From assembly GCA_965226645.1 (NCBI GenBank), contig CBDDDL010000003.1, positions 124,001 through 188,000 on the forward strand: DNA of 64,000 nt, read 5' to 3'. A model generated the notes under the pieces. That model was given only the letters and a program-made list of their open reading frames with translations, was not told the DNA's origin and did not search any database. Shown here one piece after another: positions 15,545 through 24,711 of the stretch. Every line of letters starts with the position of its first letter. Position 1 is the first letter of the stretch. Origin of the DNA: Poriferisodalis sp965226645. Its GTDB lineage: Bacteria; Actinomycetota; Acidimicrobiia; Acidimicrobiales; Poriferisodalaceae. Both the position numbers and the translations under genes were made by a program.

Positions 15545-18004
15545 TCAACCGATGGCGCCGGCGATGGCCAGCTCGACGATGCGGTCGTCGTCGTAGCCGA
15601 GGATTTCCCGCAGGACGATGTCGTTGTGCTCGCCCAGGCTGGGGCCCGATCGGGTCACCACGTGGGGTGATGCGCTGAGCTGCAGGCGGGGCGCTTCGAC
15701 GATCATGCGATCGTGCACCGGGTGCTCAACGTCCATCCAGTGGCCGCGATGGATGAGCTGCGGATCTGCGAAGCAGCCCAGACCGTTGTGGTTGGCATGC
15801 GCCGGGACGCCGAGGGCCTGCAACGCAGCTTCGGTCTGTTCCGGGGTGCGTCCGGCGGCCCAGGCTGCGATGGCGGCGTCGACTTCGGCGCTGCGGGCGA
15901 GGCGCCCCGCTGCGTCAAGACCGGCGAGGTCGGGCGGCACGGGTTGGCCGTCGTCGGCGAGCACGCGGCACAGCGATTCCCACTGGTGCTCTGTCTCGCA
16001 CACCACGGCAATCCATGGGTCCGGTGCTTCGAGCGGGTTGTCAGGGTCTGCGTCTCCGGGATCGCACGGGTACATCGCATGGGGGCACATGAACGCATCG
16101 GCGTTGCCCGTGCGCGTTGCCGCAGCACCGTTGACGGTGTCTTCGAGAACTTCAGTCGCCAGGAAGTGGACCGCAGCTTCGGCCTGAGCGAAGTCGAGGT
16201 GCTGGCCGCGGCCTTCGGGATCGGCATCACGGGCGTCGAGCGCTGCCATAAGCAACGGCACCATGTACTGCGGGGTGACGTAGTCGGTGTAGGCGAGGAA
16301 CGGTCCTGCCGGCGCTCGGTCGGGCCACCCGGTCATCTCGTAGAAGCCGGTGATGGCGCCAGCGAGGTTGCCGAAACCGGCGAACGTGGCAAGCGGTCCG
16401 GTCTGGCCCATGAGGCTGGTGCTCAGCAGGATGAGGCTCGGGTTGCGCTCCGACAGCGTCTCCCAACCGATTCCCCAGTCGTCCAGCGTTCCGGGTGTAT
16501 AGGAATCCACGTAGATGTCCGCCCACTCCACGAGATCGCAGAAGGCGTCGCGGCCTTCCGGGACATTCAAATCCAGGGTGACGCCGAGCTTGCCGGCGTT
16601 CAGCGTTCCGTATTGGATCGACGCGTCAGGCCCCATGTCGCCCCGCAGCCCGCCGCCGCTGCCGCGGGCGGCATCGAAACGAGCCGGCCCTTCCACTTTG
16701 ATGACCGTCGCGCCGAAATCGGCGAGCACCCGGGTGGTGAACGGTCCGGCGTACACCCAGCTGGTGTCGAGCACCTTGATGCCGTCGAGCGGTCGTGGCA
16801 CCGCGGGGTCGCTGTTCGCATCACGCAGGGCCTGCGCGGCGTCCAGCAGCGCGGAGCGAGGCATCGTCTTCACCGCTTCGGTGTGGGCGCCGAGTTCGGG
16901 CGGTCCGCCCAGCGAGCGCAGCGGCGTGCGGCTGGGCTTGCACCACGCACCGGGGGTGACGACGCTGCCCCAGGCCGGATCGTCGACCGTGTCCCAATAG
17001 CCGCGTGCGTTGAAGTGCTCGACACCGGTCAGCTCCGAAGGGGCGTACACGGGAGCGAGCAGCAGTTCACGCTTCTGCGCTTGCGCGAACAGCTCGGCTC
17101 GCGTCCGCGTGCTGGTCAGACGGGTGATAGCAGCCTTGGTCTGCTCGAGCTGCGCCGGCGCGCTGTCGGGCTCGGTGAACAGGCGCATGCCGAAGTCGAC
17201 CCAGTCAAGGTTGGCCAACTCGTCGTCGCAGCAGCCGGCCTCGTGTACCCAGTCCATCAACCGGGCGGTGAATCGGCCGATGGTGTCGCCGAACAGCAGC
17301 GTGATGGAGACATAGCCGTCAGACGCCGGGTAGACGAACTGCAGGTGGAAGTTGAGCAGCAGGATGCCGCCCGACGTCCGCCTCGGCGACGGGTACCCGT
17401 TCGGAGCGTGGACGTGTCCAGGAAACGCGATCTGCATCAGCGCCTGCTGCGCGGAGATGTCGACGTGCTGTCCATAACCGCTGCGGTCCCGCTGGCGCAG
17501 CGCGAGTGCTGTGCCGACGGCGGCATGCGATCCGGCGTGAAGCCAGCTCTGCGGCGCCGTGATGCGCAGCGGTGCCCGGTCGGAGTCGCCGGTGATGGCA
17601 AGGCTGCACGCCGATGCGGCAATGGTGAGATCTGACGCTGCCCACCCGGCCTTCGGGCCAGTGCTGCCGAACGCGGTGACGGTGGTGTGCACGAGGCCCG
17701 GATTGACGGCGCGCAGCTCGTCATAGTCGAGGCCGAGGCCTGGATCGGGGGATTCGATGAGCGCATCGGCGCCTGCTGTGAGCTCCAGCAGCTCGTTGCG
17801 GTCGTTGATGACACAGCTCTGCGCGCCGCGTCGCAGGTTCCACCAGCTCAGCGATGTGCCGTCAGGCCCTTGCTGGCGGTGGTCTCGTCCCCGGCCGTCG
17901 GGGCCTTCGACGAGGATCACCTCCGCGCCCAGCGAGCCGAGGATCGAGGTGCACATTGCGCCCCGGTGATCGGTCAGGTCCAGCACTCGATATGGCTTCA
18001 GCAT
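15545..18004 (-). CDS. fused double-domain CaiB/BaiF family III CoA-transferase
   Basis: 819 residues from ATG 18004 (MLKPYRVLDLTDHRGAMCTS); a GTG at 18025 is also in frame. Half 1 (about 1-385): ILGSLGAEVILVEGPDGRG, ESPDPGLGLDYDELRAVNP, TAFGSTGPKAGWAASDLTIA, GYGQHVDISAQQALMQ. Half 2 (about 405-810): IKVLDTSWVYAGPFTTRVLA, DFGATVIKVEGPARFDAARG, LNAGKLGVTLDLNVPEGRD, YVDSYTPGTLDDWGIGWETL, GQHLDFAQAEAAVHFLATEV. The two halves are related but half 2 is closer to the single-domain family. Same architecture as the proteins at 12388 and 22048; closest to 22048 (shared NAGKL, HFLATE, MCPHA/SVYP, YDDR/NPDKI ends). Confidence 0.9.
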   Translation of the reverse strand: MLKPYRVLDLTDHRGAMCTSILGSLGAEVILVEGPDGRGRDHRQQGPDGTSLSWWNLRRGAQSCVINDRNELLELTAGADALIESPDPGLGLDYDELRAVNPGLVHTTVTAFGSTGPKAGWAASDLTIAASACSLAITGDSDRAPLRITAPQSWLHAGSHAAVGTALALRQRDRSGYGQHVDISAQQALMQIAFPGHVHAPNGYPSPRRTSGGILLLNFHLQFVYPASDGYVSITLLFGDTIGRFTARLMDWVHEAGCCDDELANLDWVDFGMRLFTEPDSAPAQLEQTKAAITRLTSTRTRAELFAQAQKRELLLAPVYAPSELTGVEHFNARGYWDTVDDPAWGSVVTPGAWCKPSRTPLRSLGGPPELGAHTEAVKTMPRSALLDAAQALRDANSDPAVPRPLDGIKVLDTSWVYAGPFTTRVLADFGATVIKVEGPARFDAARGSGGGLRGDMGPDASIQYGTLNAGKLGVTLDLNVPEGRDAFCDLVEWADIYVDSYTPGTLDDWGIGWETLSERNPSLILLSTSLMGQTGPLATFAGFGNLAGAITGFYEMTGWPDRAPAGPFLAYTDYVTPQYMVPLLMAALDARDADPEGRGQHLDFAQAEAAVHFLATEVLEDTVNGAAATRTGNADAFMCPHAMYPCDPGDADPDNPLEAPDPWIAVVCETEHQWESLCRVLADDGQPVPPDLAGLDAAGRLARSAEVDAAIAAWAAGRTPEQTEAALQALGVPAHANHNGLGCFADPQLIHRGHWMDVEHPVHDRMIVEAPRLQLSASPHVVTRSGPSLGEHNDIVLREILGYDDDRIVELAIAGAIG

Positions 18005-18100
18005 CGCCGTGAAGCTAACGCTCACTCTCGGTCGCGTCCGACGTTCCCGCAGACGTCCACGGCGGGCATCGCGTCACAGGGGGCGGCTAGCGTGCCGCCG

Positions 18101-19267
18101 GTGACCATTCGAGGGAAGGCTTTCATCGCCGGGGTGTACGAGCATCCCGGACGCGAATTGCCCGATCGGACGCTGCCGCAGATCCACGCCGAGGTGGCCG
18201 CGGGGGCGCTGGCCGACGCCGGGCTCTCGCTGGCAGACGTCGACGCGTACTACTCCGCAGGCGATGCTCCCGGCTTCGGTGCGTTGTCAATGGTGGAGTA
18301 CCTGGGGCTCAATTGCATCTACGTCGACAACACCGAAACGGGCGGCTCGGCGTACTTGGTGCACGCGCAGCACGCCGCCGCCGCTATTGCTGCCGGGCAC
18401 GTCAACGTGGCGCTCATCACGCTGGCGGGCAAGCCGCGCACGGGCGGTGCTGGTCCGGGCGGCAGTGCCCACTTCAGCTCGGCACCGGAGGCATCGTTCG
18501 AGAACCAGTTCGGCATGTCGGTGCCAGGCGGGTACGCGCTGGCGGCTGCCAGGCACATGCACGAGTTCGGCACGACGTCGGAACAGCTCGCCGAGATCAA
18601 GGTGGCGGCGTCCACGCACGCCCAGCACAACCCGAATGCCTTCCTGCGCGACGTGGTGACGGTTGACGAAGTGGTGGCGTCGCCGATGATCTCCGACCCG
18701 CTTCACCGGCTGGACTGCTGCGTCATCACCGACGGCGGGGGAGCGCTCGTGATGGTCTCCGAAGCGGTGGCGGCATCGCTCGACCGCCATTGCGTCCCGG
18801 TGCTGGGCACTGGCACCGCCATCAAGCACACCTCTGGGGGTCGCATCGATCTCACGCACACTGGGGCGTCGCGCTCGGGCCCGTTGGCGTTCTCCGAGGC
18901 CGGCGTCACCCCGGCCGACATCGACTACGTGTCCATCTACGACAGTTTCACGATCACGGTCCTCATCACGCTCGAAGACCTGGGCTTTTGCGAAAAGGGC
19001 GACGGGGGCCGCTTCGTGTCCGACGGCGCTCTGCAGTCACCAGGCGGCGTGCTGCCGTTCAACACCGACGGCGGCGGCCTGTGCAACAACCATCCGGCCA
19101 ACCGCGGCGGCATGACCAAGGTGATCGAAGCCGTGCGGCAGCTGCGCGGCGAGGCCCACGCTGCGGTGCAAGTGCCCGACTGCGAACTGGCCTTGGCGCA
19201 CGGCACCGGCGGCAGCCTCGCGACTCGCATGGGAAGCGCCACGCTCGTGATGGGCCGATCGCTGTGA
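18101..19267 (+). CDS. thiolase-fold lipid-transfer/SCP-x-type protein (Ltp2-like)
   Basis: 388 residues from GTG 18101 (MTIRGKAFIAGVYEHPGREL). Thiolase-superfamily pattern: HAEVAAGALADAGLSLADVD, TGGSAYLVHAQHAAAAIAAG, ISDPLHRLDCCVITDGGGAL, DIDYVSIYDSFTITVLITLE, NTDGGGLCNNHPANRGGMTK and a C-terminal AHGTGGSLATRMGSATLVMG. This subfamily often lacks the usual thiolase nucleophile and works with a DUF35 partner; Ltp2 proteins do retro-aldol cleavage of steroid side-chain CoA esters. The DUF35 gene overlaps it by 4 nt. A thiolase or retro-aldolase role on a bulky acyl-CoA is inferred. Divergent from the CoA-transferase at 18004. Confidence 0.88.
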   Translation: MTIRGKAFIAGVYEHPGRELPDRTLPQIHAEVAAGALADAGLSLADVDAYYSAGDAPGFGALSMVEYLGLNCIYVDNTETGGSAYLVHAQHAAAAIAAGHVNVALITLAGKPRTGGAGPGGSAHFSSAPEASFENQFGMSVPGGYALAAARHMHEFGTTSEQLAEIKVAASTHAQHNPNAFLRDVVTVDEVVASPMISDPLHRLDCCVITDGGGALVMVSEAVAASLDRHCVPVLGTGTAIKHTSGGRIDLTHTGASRSGPLAFSEAGVTPADIDYVSIYDSFTITVLITLEDLGFCEKGDGGRFVSDGALQSPGGVLPFNTDGGGLCNNHPANRGGMTKVIEAVRQLRGEAHAAVQVPDCELALAHGTGGSLATRMGSATLVMGRSL

Positions 19268-19683
19268 GCGAATTCGGGCCGTCGGGCCTGCCAGTGCCGC
19301 CCCCGCACGCGAACCTCGAAACGCAGCGCTTCTGGGACGCGACGGCGCAGGGCCGCTTGGAACTGCCCCGCTGTGACGCCTGCGACCACGTCGTGTGGTA
19401 CCCGCGCGACCACTGCGACCAATGCGGTTCGACATCAGTGACCTGGTTCGACGCTTCAGGGCGCGGCACCGTCTACAGCTGCACCGTCACCCGGCGGATT
19501 CCCGGCTCGTGGCGCAAGGCGGCCCCGTTCGTGCTGGCCTACGTCGAACTCGAAGAAGGCCCCCGCGTGGTCACCAACATCGTCGGCTGCGACCCCGACA
19601 CGGTCTACATCGGCCAAGCGGTGCAGGCACTCTTCGACCCCACTCCAGACGGCCCCGGCCTGCTCCGTTTCACCCCCGCCTGA
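19264..19683 (+). CDS. Zn-ribbon/OB-fold DUF35 partner protein
   Basis: 139 residues. The N-terminal helix ANLETQRFWDATAQGRLELP is followed by a rubredoxin-like zinc ribbon (CDACDHVVWYPRDHCDQC, two CxxC knuckles). Then comes the OB fold (GRGTVYSCTVTRRIPGSW, APFVLAYVELEEGPRVVTNI, VQALFDP). DUF35 proteins bind CoA esters and form heterocomplexes with Ltp2-type thiolases or hydratases. The GTG start overlaps the thiolase stop (GTGA), so the two are translationally coupled, as expected for a stable heterocomplex. Confidence 0.92.
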   Translation: MSEFGPSGLPVPPPHANLETQRFWDATAQGRLELPRCDACDHVVWYPRDHCDQCGSTSVTWFDASGRGTVYSCTVTRRIPGSWRKAAPFVLAYVELEEGPRVVTNIVGCDPDTVYIGQAVQALFDPTPDGPGLLRFTPA

Positions 19684-19749
19684 GGTCATCGTCGGGTTCG
19701 GTCGCCGAGGGTGCCGACATATCGTGCCGCAGCCACCTGTGCCCGCAAA

Positions 19750-19794
19750 GTTGAACTGTTCGATTAGTTTGGCGCGAACTCAACAAATTCGCGG
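19750..19794 (+). repeat. 45-bp direct repeat, left copy, flanking the Fic gene
   Basis: The sequence starts GTTGAACTGTTCGATTAG and ends CAACAAATTCGCGG. It recurs in the same orientation at 21019-21063 with 42 of 45 positions identical. Each copy is itself an imperfect dyad (GTTGA...GTTCG against CGAAC-TCAAC). The pair encloses only the Fic gene. Candidate cassette border, attachment site or residual target duplication. Confidence 0.85.
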
Positions 19795-19931
19795 CCAGCG
19801 CGGATGGGATGCGAGGATTCGCCGATGCCGAAGTTGTTCGGTGTGTTCTGCCGAATGCAGGTGGAGCAAGTGAACAATTGCACGATGCGCGACGATGCCG
19901 CGCGCAGATGCGCTGACGTCGTAGGCATGGC

Positions 19932-20957
19932 ATGACCGACAGTTCCTCCGTTGCCCGACGTTCGGGCCCTGGTCGTCCGACGCACCGGGAGGTGTACGAA
20001 CGGCTTCAGGTCCAGGTTGAAGAGCTGCGGGAGAATATGGGCGGGCTCCCGCTCCCAGAGGAGGCAGCCGACATCTGGCGCGGCCTTTGGTACGAGGAAG
20101 CGCACCACTCGACTGCGCTGGAAGGCAACACCCTCGTGCTCAAGCAGGTGGAGCGACTGCTCGCCGAGGGGCGAGCGGTTGGGAACAAGGACCTCAACGA
20201 CTACTTGGAAGTCAAGGGCTACGGCGACGCTGCCGAGTGGGTCTATTCCCAAGCGCTTCGTCCACTGGGACTCGGTCAGCATCAGCAAATCGTGACACTC
20301 ACGGAAGTTCGCGAGATCCATCGCGTTGCGCTGGCACCTGTGTGGGAAGTCTCACCTCACCGGAATGCGACACAAGCGGAGCCTCCGGGCAGCTACCGCC
20401 AGCATGACATCCATCCATTTCCCGAGGGCATGACCCCAATCTCCTGGCCCTTGGTCAATGCGGAGATGACCGAATGGGCAAGAGATGTCAACTCGCTCGA
20501 CCCGGCTGTGCTGACATTTCCGGAGGCATTGGCTTCAGCCCATTGTCGCTTCGAGCAGATCCACCCATTTCTTGACGGCAACGGACGAACAGGACGGCTT
20601 GTACTCAATCTGGTGCTCGTCCGGCTCGGCTTTCCTCCGGCAATCATCTACAAGCGAGATCGCGACCGGTACCTCCGCGCTCTCCGCAGAGCCGACGACG
20701 GTGTACCGGCGCCGCTTGGTGCGATGATCGCTCGAGCCGTACTGGACAGTCTGTACAGATTCGTGCTGCCGGCGGTAGCGGGACCAGCGCGCCTTGTACC
20801 GCTCGAAGCGCTGGCCTCGACCGAGGCAAGCGAGGTAGCACTTCGCGGTGCGGCGAGTCGCGGAAGGCTTCAAGCGACGCGCGGCAGCGACGGACGATGG
20901 AGAAGCAGTCGGCGATGGGTCGACGAGTACCTAGCGTCACGCTACCGACGTACCTGA
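19932..20957 (+). CDS. Fic-family protein with N-terminal inhibitory motif (class II)
   Basis: 341 residues. The core HPFLDGNGRTGR (211-222) is the full catalytic HPFxxGNGRxxR loop (H211 base, R222 phosphate ligand). The inhibitory helix motif [ST]xxxE[GN] is present as STALEG (60-65), upstream of the Fic core, so this is class II with in-cis auto-inhibition by E64. N-terminal GRPTHREVYERLQVQVEEL is a GxGRPT-like DNA-binding-type start, and the C-terminus (GRLQATRGSDGRWRSSRRWV) is basic and wHTH-like. Fic enzymes usually AMPylate a target protein; the target is unknown and no separate FicA antitoxin is adjacent. Bounded by 45-bp direct repeats. Confidence 0.92.
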   Translation: MTDSSSVARRSGPGRPTHREVYERLQVQVEELRENMGGLPLPEEAADIWRGLWYEEAHHSTALEGNTLVLKQVERLLAEGRAVGNKDLNDYLEVKGYGDAAEWVYSQALRPLGLGQHQQIVTLTEVREIHRVALAPVWEVSPHRNATQAEPPGSYRQHDIHPFPEGMTPISWPLVNAEMTEWARDVNSLDPAVLTFPEALASAHCRFEQIHPFLDGNGRTGRLVLNLVLVRLGFPPAIIYKRDRDRYLRALRRADDGVPAPLGAMIARAVLDSLYRFVLPAVAGPARLVPLEALASTEASEVALRGAASRGRLQATRGSDGRWRSSRRWVDEYLASRYRRT

Positions 20958-21018
20958 CGTCGAGCAGCAGCCGGTGCCCAGAGAAGGTCGGCTGCCGGCA
21001 AGCGCCACGCTCGTCTTT

Positions 21019-21063
21019 GTTGAACTGTTCGATTAATTCGGTGCGAACTCAACAAATTCGCGG
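21019..21063 (+). repeat. 45-bp direct repeat, right copy, flanking the Fic gene
   Basis: Matches 19750-19794 at 42 of 45 positions in direct orientation; differences are at positions 18, 21 and 24 of the unit, i.e. in the centre of the imperfect dyad. The segment from repeat to repeat is about 1.31 kb. It lies downstream of the Fic gene and downstream of the converging dtd gene. Confidence 0.85.
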
Positions 21064-21101
21064 TCCGCGGCTCGTGCTGTCCGGCGCCTCAGCGCTTCGG
21101 C

Positions 21102-21539
21102 TCAGACTTCGAGCATCAGCGTCACTGGACCGTCGTTCGTCAACTCGACTGCCATGTGTGCCCCGAACGAGCCGGTTGCAACCGTGGCGCCCAGGCGTCG
21201 CAATTCGGCGACCAACTCGTCGATGAGCTCAGCAGCAAGGTCGGGAGCGGCCGCTGCAACAAACGACGGCCGCCGGCCTTTGCGGGTGTCGCCATAGAGC
21301 GTGAACTGGCTGACCACCAGCACTTCGCCGCTGGTGTCGGCCACTGACCGGTTCATCTGGCCGTTCTCGTCGGCGATGATGCGCAGGTTCCAGATCTTGG
21401 CTGCCAGCTTCAGCGCTGAATCCCGGGTGTCGTCGTGCGTTGCGCCCACCAGGCAGCACAGCCCGACGCCGATCTCGCCGATGATCTCACCGTCAACTCG
21501 CACGCGGGCTTCGGAGGCCCGTTGAACCAGAGCACGCAC
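21102..21539 (-). CDS. dtd: D-aminoacyl-tRNA deacylase
   Basis: 145 residues, normal Dtd length. MRALVQRASEARVRVDGEII at the N-terminus, SQFTLYGDTRKGRRPSF (the SQFTL motif), and near the C-terminus ELTNDGPVTLMLEV containing NxGPVT with the cis Gly-Pro that enforces chirality. Removes D-amino acids (and glycine from tRNA-Ala) mischarged on tRNA. ATG 21539. Upstream on the same strand are ridA and a CoA-transferase. Confidence 0.96.
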   Translation of the reverse strand: MRALVQRASEARVRVDGEIIGEIGVGLCCLVGATHDDTRDSALKLAAKIWNLRIIADENGQMNRSVADTSGEVLVVSQFTLYGDTRKGRRPSFVAAAAPDLAAELIDELVAELRRLGATVATGSFGAHMAVELTNDGPVTLMLEV

Positions 21540-21595
21540 CCGCTCAGCGTAGGTTTCGGCTGCGACGAGCTGAGGTTGCCGTTCTCAGCGACGAC

Positions 21596-22006
21596 TCAGG
21601 AAATGATTGCGTCGACTTCGATCTCGATGACCAAGTCGGGATGGACCAGCGCCGACACCTCGACGAGCGTTGACGCAGGGCGGATATCGCCGAAGACTTC
21701 GCCGTGCGCCCGGATGAAGTCGTCGAGCATTCCAATGTCAGTGATGAACGAGCGGGTCCGCACGACGTCAGTCATCTGCGCGCCCGCCTCACTCAATGCA
21801 CGCTCGATGACCCCCAGCGTGTAGATCGCCTGTCCGTAGCAGTCGCCCGGGTGCGCCACTCCGTCAGGGCCCAGCGACGTGCTGCCGGACGCAGCCACCC
21901 AATTCCCGACTCGGACCGCTCGCGAATAACCCGCGACGGCTTCGAGCGGCCCGCCGCTCGAGATGTTCTGCCTGTCGGCGCCTGAAGCATTGCTGTCGTT
22001 GTTCAT
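21596..22006 (-). CDS. RidA/YjgF-family protein
   Basis: 136 residues from ATG 22006 (MNNDSNASGADRQNISSGGP). AVAGYSRAVRVGNWVAASGS, CYGQAIYTLGVIERALSEAG, MTDVVRTRSFITDI, and ALVHPDLVIEIEVDAI. The conserved Arg of the RxR region (VVRTRSF) is kept, as is the C-terminal Glu (IEIE), consistent with an active imine/enamine deaminase-type trimer. The frame is open further upstream into the CoA-transferase 3' end, but only ATG 22006 gives a family-like N-terminus. 41 bp after the CoA-transferase stop, likely one transcript. Confidence 0.88.
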   Translation of the reverse strand: MNNDSNASGADRQNISSGGPLEAVAGYSRAVRVGNWVAASGSTSLGPDGVAHPGDCYGQAIYTLGVIERALSEAGAQMTDVVRTRSFITDIGMLDDFIRAHGEVFGDIRPASTLVEVSALVHPDLVIEIEVDAIIS

Positions 22007-22047
22007 GACGACATTGTGGTGCGCGGCGGGCACGTCGTGCTGCGCTT

Positions 22048-24549
22048 TCAGGTGATGGCGCCGGCGATGACGAGTTCGGCGATCTTGTCGGGGTTGTAGC
22101 CGAGGATTTCCTCGAGCACTTCCATGTTGTGTTGCCCGAACATCGGACCGCCCCACAGCGGCCGTCCGGGCGTGCGCGATAGCTCGAAATTGCTGTCCTC
22201 CACCCAGGTATGGCCGTGCTTGGCGTGCGGCACCGATAGAAAATGCTCGCGGGCGATGATCTGCGGGTCGGCCATGAGGTCGGCAGCGTCGTTGATGCGG
22301 TGAGCTGGCACGCCGCACTGCTGCAGCGTCGCCTCGATAGCGGCTGCTTCCTGGGGCTCGGTCCAAGCTGCGATTGCGGCGTCGATGGCGTCGTTGCGGG
22401 ATTGACGATCTGCAACGTCCAGGGCCGCAAGGTCAGCGTCTGGGCCGATCGCCGACAGAGCGTGTCCCAGATCACTGTTCTCGCTGGCGGCCCCCGCAAG
22501 CAGTCCCGCGAGCGTGCCCCACTGCGCGTCGGTCTCGCAGGCAATCGCGACCCAGCGGTCGTCGCCAGCAGCGGGATAGACGCTGTGGGGGCACATGTGG
22601 CGGTCAGCGTTGCCGTCGCGACCTGCAGTGCGTCCATTGATCTCCTCGTCGGCGAACTCGGTCGCCAAGAAGTGCAACGCTCCTTCCATCTGGGAGAAAT
22701 CGATGTGCTGGCCTTTGCCGGTGCGGTCTCGCTCGGCCAGCGCTGACAGGATCAGCACCACACCCAGCTTCGGCGATATGTAATCGGTGTAGGCCGTGAA
22801 CGGTCCAGCCGGGATGCGATCGGGCCATCCGGTCACCGGGTAGAAGCCGGCGATTGCGGCGGCCATCGTGCCGAAGCCTGCGTACAGGCGCATCGGCCCG
22901 GTCTGGCCCATCAGGCAGCTCGAGAACATCACGAGGTTTGGGTTGATCTCGCGCAGCACGTCGTAGGTGAGGCCCCAGTTCTCCATCGCCTTCGGCGAGA
23001 ACGACTCGGTGAGCACGTCGCACCACGCCACGAGGTCCAAGATCACGTCGCGGGCTTCGGGCAGCGACAGGTCGAGTGTCAGGTCCAGCTTCCCGGCGTT
23101 GATCGAATGGAACTGCAGGGCGTTCTCCTGCCCGCCTTCCTCGCCGATGAATGGATGGACGCCGCGCAGCACGTCGGGATGCAGCTCGCTTTCGACTTTG
23201 ACGACGGTCGCGCCGTAGTCAGCCAGGGTTCGGGTTGCGCCGGGGCCTGCCAGGGCCCACATGAAGTCGAGGATCTTGACGTCTTCGAGGGGGCGGTCCA
23301 TCGATCGCCCGGTGGGGGTTTGCTCTGCTCGGGGCCGGGACGTGATCGCTGGCCCGGCCGTTCCATCGGCCGTCAGGTACTGCCCGGTGTGCTCGCCGAG
23401 ACGCGGCGCGGCCGCAAGGTCTGCGAGCGGGCCGCTGGTCGTCTTGGCCAACGCGCCGCACAGCCGCACTGGTTGAGAGCCGCTGACGCGAGGCACTTCG
23501 GTGAGCTGCCAGTAGTCGCGCACACCCAGGTGATCGAGCGCGAGCACATCGGCAGTCGTTGTGACGGGCGCGATGAGCAGGTTGTCCGACAGGGCTCGCT
23601 CGAGCAACTCCGCCTTCGTCTTTGAGGCCGCAAACGCGGTCAGGCACTTGATGGCATGGTCGAAGGTGTCCATTGACTCACGGCCCTCGAAGATGGCCAT
23701 GCCGAAGTCGACCCAGTCCTTGTCCCGCAGCTCGGCGTCGCAGTATCCCTCCTCGCAGACCCACGTCAGGAGCCGGCTGGTGAAGGGTGCGATCATCGGG
23801 CCGAACAGGAACGTGACGGTCACGTAGCCGTCGGCGCACTCGTATACCCACGGGATGATGAAGCCGCCCAGGTTGACGGCGCCCGGGAGCCGTACCGGAA
23901 CATCGCCGCCGGTGAGCACGGCCATCATCTGGAATTGCGTGCAGTCGACGAAGGACTGCTGGGCCGAGGTGTCCACGTGCTGGCCGAGCCCTGAGGTCTG
24001 CCGCTCGTGCAGTGCCATGAGGATCGCGCCGGCGGTGTCCACCGCTGCGTTGTGCCAGGTCTGTGGCGAGCCGATGCGGAGCGGTGCACGATCCCGATCG
24101 CCTGTCAGCGACATCGTGCCGCTGGAGGCGGCGATCGTGAGGTCGGTTGCGGCCCAGCCGGTCTTTGGTCCCGTTTCGCCGAACGGCGTGATCGAGGCGG
24201 TCACCAGTGTCGGATCGGCGGCACGCAGCGCATCGAAGTCGACGTCGAAGGCGCCGCACGAAATGACGACATCGCAGTGAGCCGCAAGCTCGGCGAGATG
24301 CGTCCCGTCGTCGATGACCACCGAGCGCTTGCCGCGGTTGTAGACGAGGAACTCGATCGAGCGTTCCGGGTCCACGATGTCGTCGACATACGGGCCGCGA
24401 TGGCGGGTGCGGTGCCCGTTGGGCGGCTCGGCGAGCACTACTTCGGCGCCCAGTTGCGCCAGCAGCATCCCGGCCAAGTGCCCCCGGTCGTCGGTCAGAT
24501 CCAGAATGCGCAGCCCGTCCAGCACTTCGGTATGTCTCCGTCCCGTCAC
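22048..24549 (-). CDS. fused double-domain CaiB/BaiF family III CoA-transferase
   Basis: 833 residues. Half 1 (about 8-400): LRILDLTDDRGHLAGMLLAQ, LGAEVVLAEPPNGHRTRHRG, ITPFGETGPKTGWAATDLTI, GLGQHVDTSAQQSFVDCTQF. Half 2 (about 420-825): VKILDFMWALAGPGATRTLA, DYGATVVKVESELHPDVLRG, INAGKLDLTLDLSLPEARDV, TESFSPKAMENWGLTYDVLR, GKGQHIDFSQMEGALHFLAT. Strongly resembles the 15545 gene along its length, suggesting duplication within the locus followed by divergence. First gene of a probable CoA-transferase, ridA, dtd run on the minus strand. Confidence 0.9.
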   Translation of the reverse strand: MTGRRHTEVLDGLRILDLTDDRGHLAGMLLAQLGAEVVLAEPPNGHRTRHRGPYVDDIVDPERSIEFLVYNRGKRSVVIDDGTHLAELAAHCDVVISCGAFDVDFDALRAADPTLVTASITPFGETGPKTGWAATDLTIAASSGTMSLTGDRDRAPLRIGSPQTWHNAAVDTAGAILMALHERQTSGLGQHVDTSAQQSFVDCTQFQMMAVLTGGDVPVRLPGAVNLGGFIIPWVYECADGYVTVTFLFGPMIAPFTSRLLTWVCEEGYCDAELRDKDWVDFGMAIFEGRESMDTFDHAIKCLTAFAASKTKAELLERALSDNLLIAPVTTTADVLALDHLGVRDYWQLTEVPRVSGSQPVRLCGALAKTTSGPLADLAAAPRLGEHTGQYLTADGTAGPAITSRPRAEQTPTGRSMDRPLEDVKILDFMWALAGPGATRTLADYGATVVKVESELHPDVLRGVHPFIGEEGGQENALQFHSINAGKLDLTLDLSLPEARDVILDLVAWCDVLTESFSPKAMENWGLTYDVLREINPNLVMFSSCLMGQTGPMRLYAGFGTMAAAIAGFYPVTGWPDRIPAGPFTAYTDYISPKLGVVLILSALAERDRTGKGQHIDFSQMEGALHFLATEFADEEINGRTAGRDGNADRHMCPHSVYPAAGDDRWVAIACETDAQWGTLAGLLAGAASENSDLGHALSAIGPDADLAALDVADRQSRNDAIDAAIAAWTEPQEAAAIEATLQQCGVPAHRINDAADLMADPQIIAREHFLSVPHAKHGHTWVEDSNFELSRTPGRPLWGGPMFGQHNMEVLEEILGYNPDKIAELVIAGAIT

Positions 24550-24711
24550 GGCGCCGATGCGTCCGGCGCAATCTCAGAAACTCTGCCAGACAAGTCCAGT
24601 AGGTGCCTACCTCTGCGGCTACAGGTAGCTAACGAGCGCAGCGGCGAATACGGCGAGCGTGCCGCCGCTCGAAGCCCGTGACGTGTCACACACCGCCACT
24701 AGCTTGCGGTC

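Noticed and set aside
15713..17635. 640-residue open frame on the plus strand
   Set aside because: Antisense to the fused CoA-transferase at 15545-18004; no recognisable domain.
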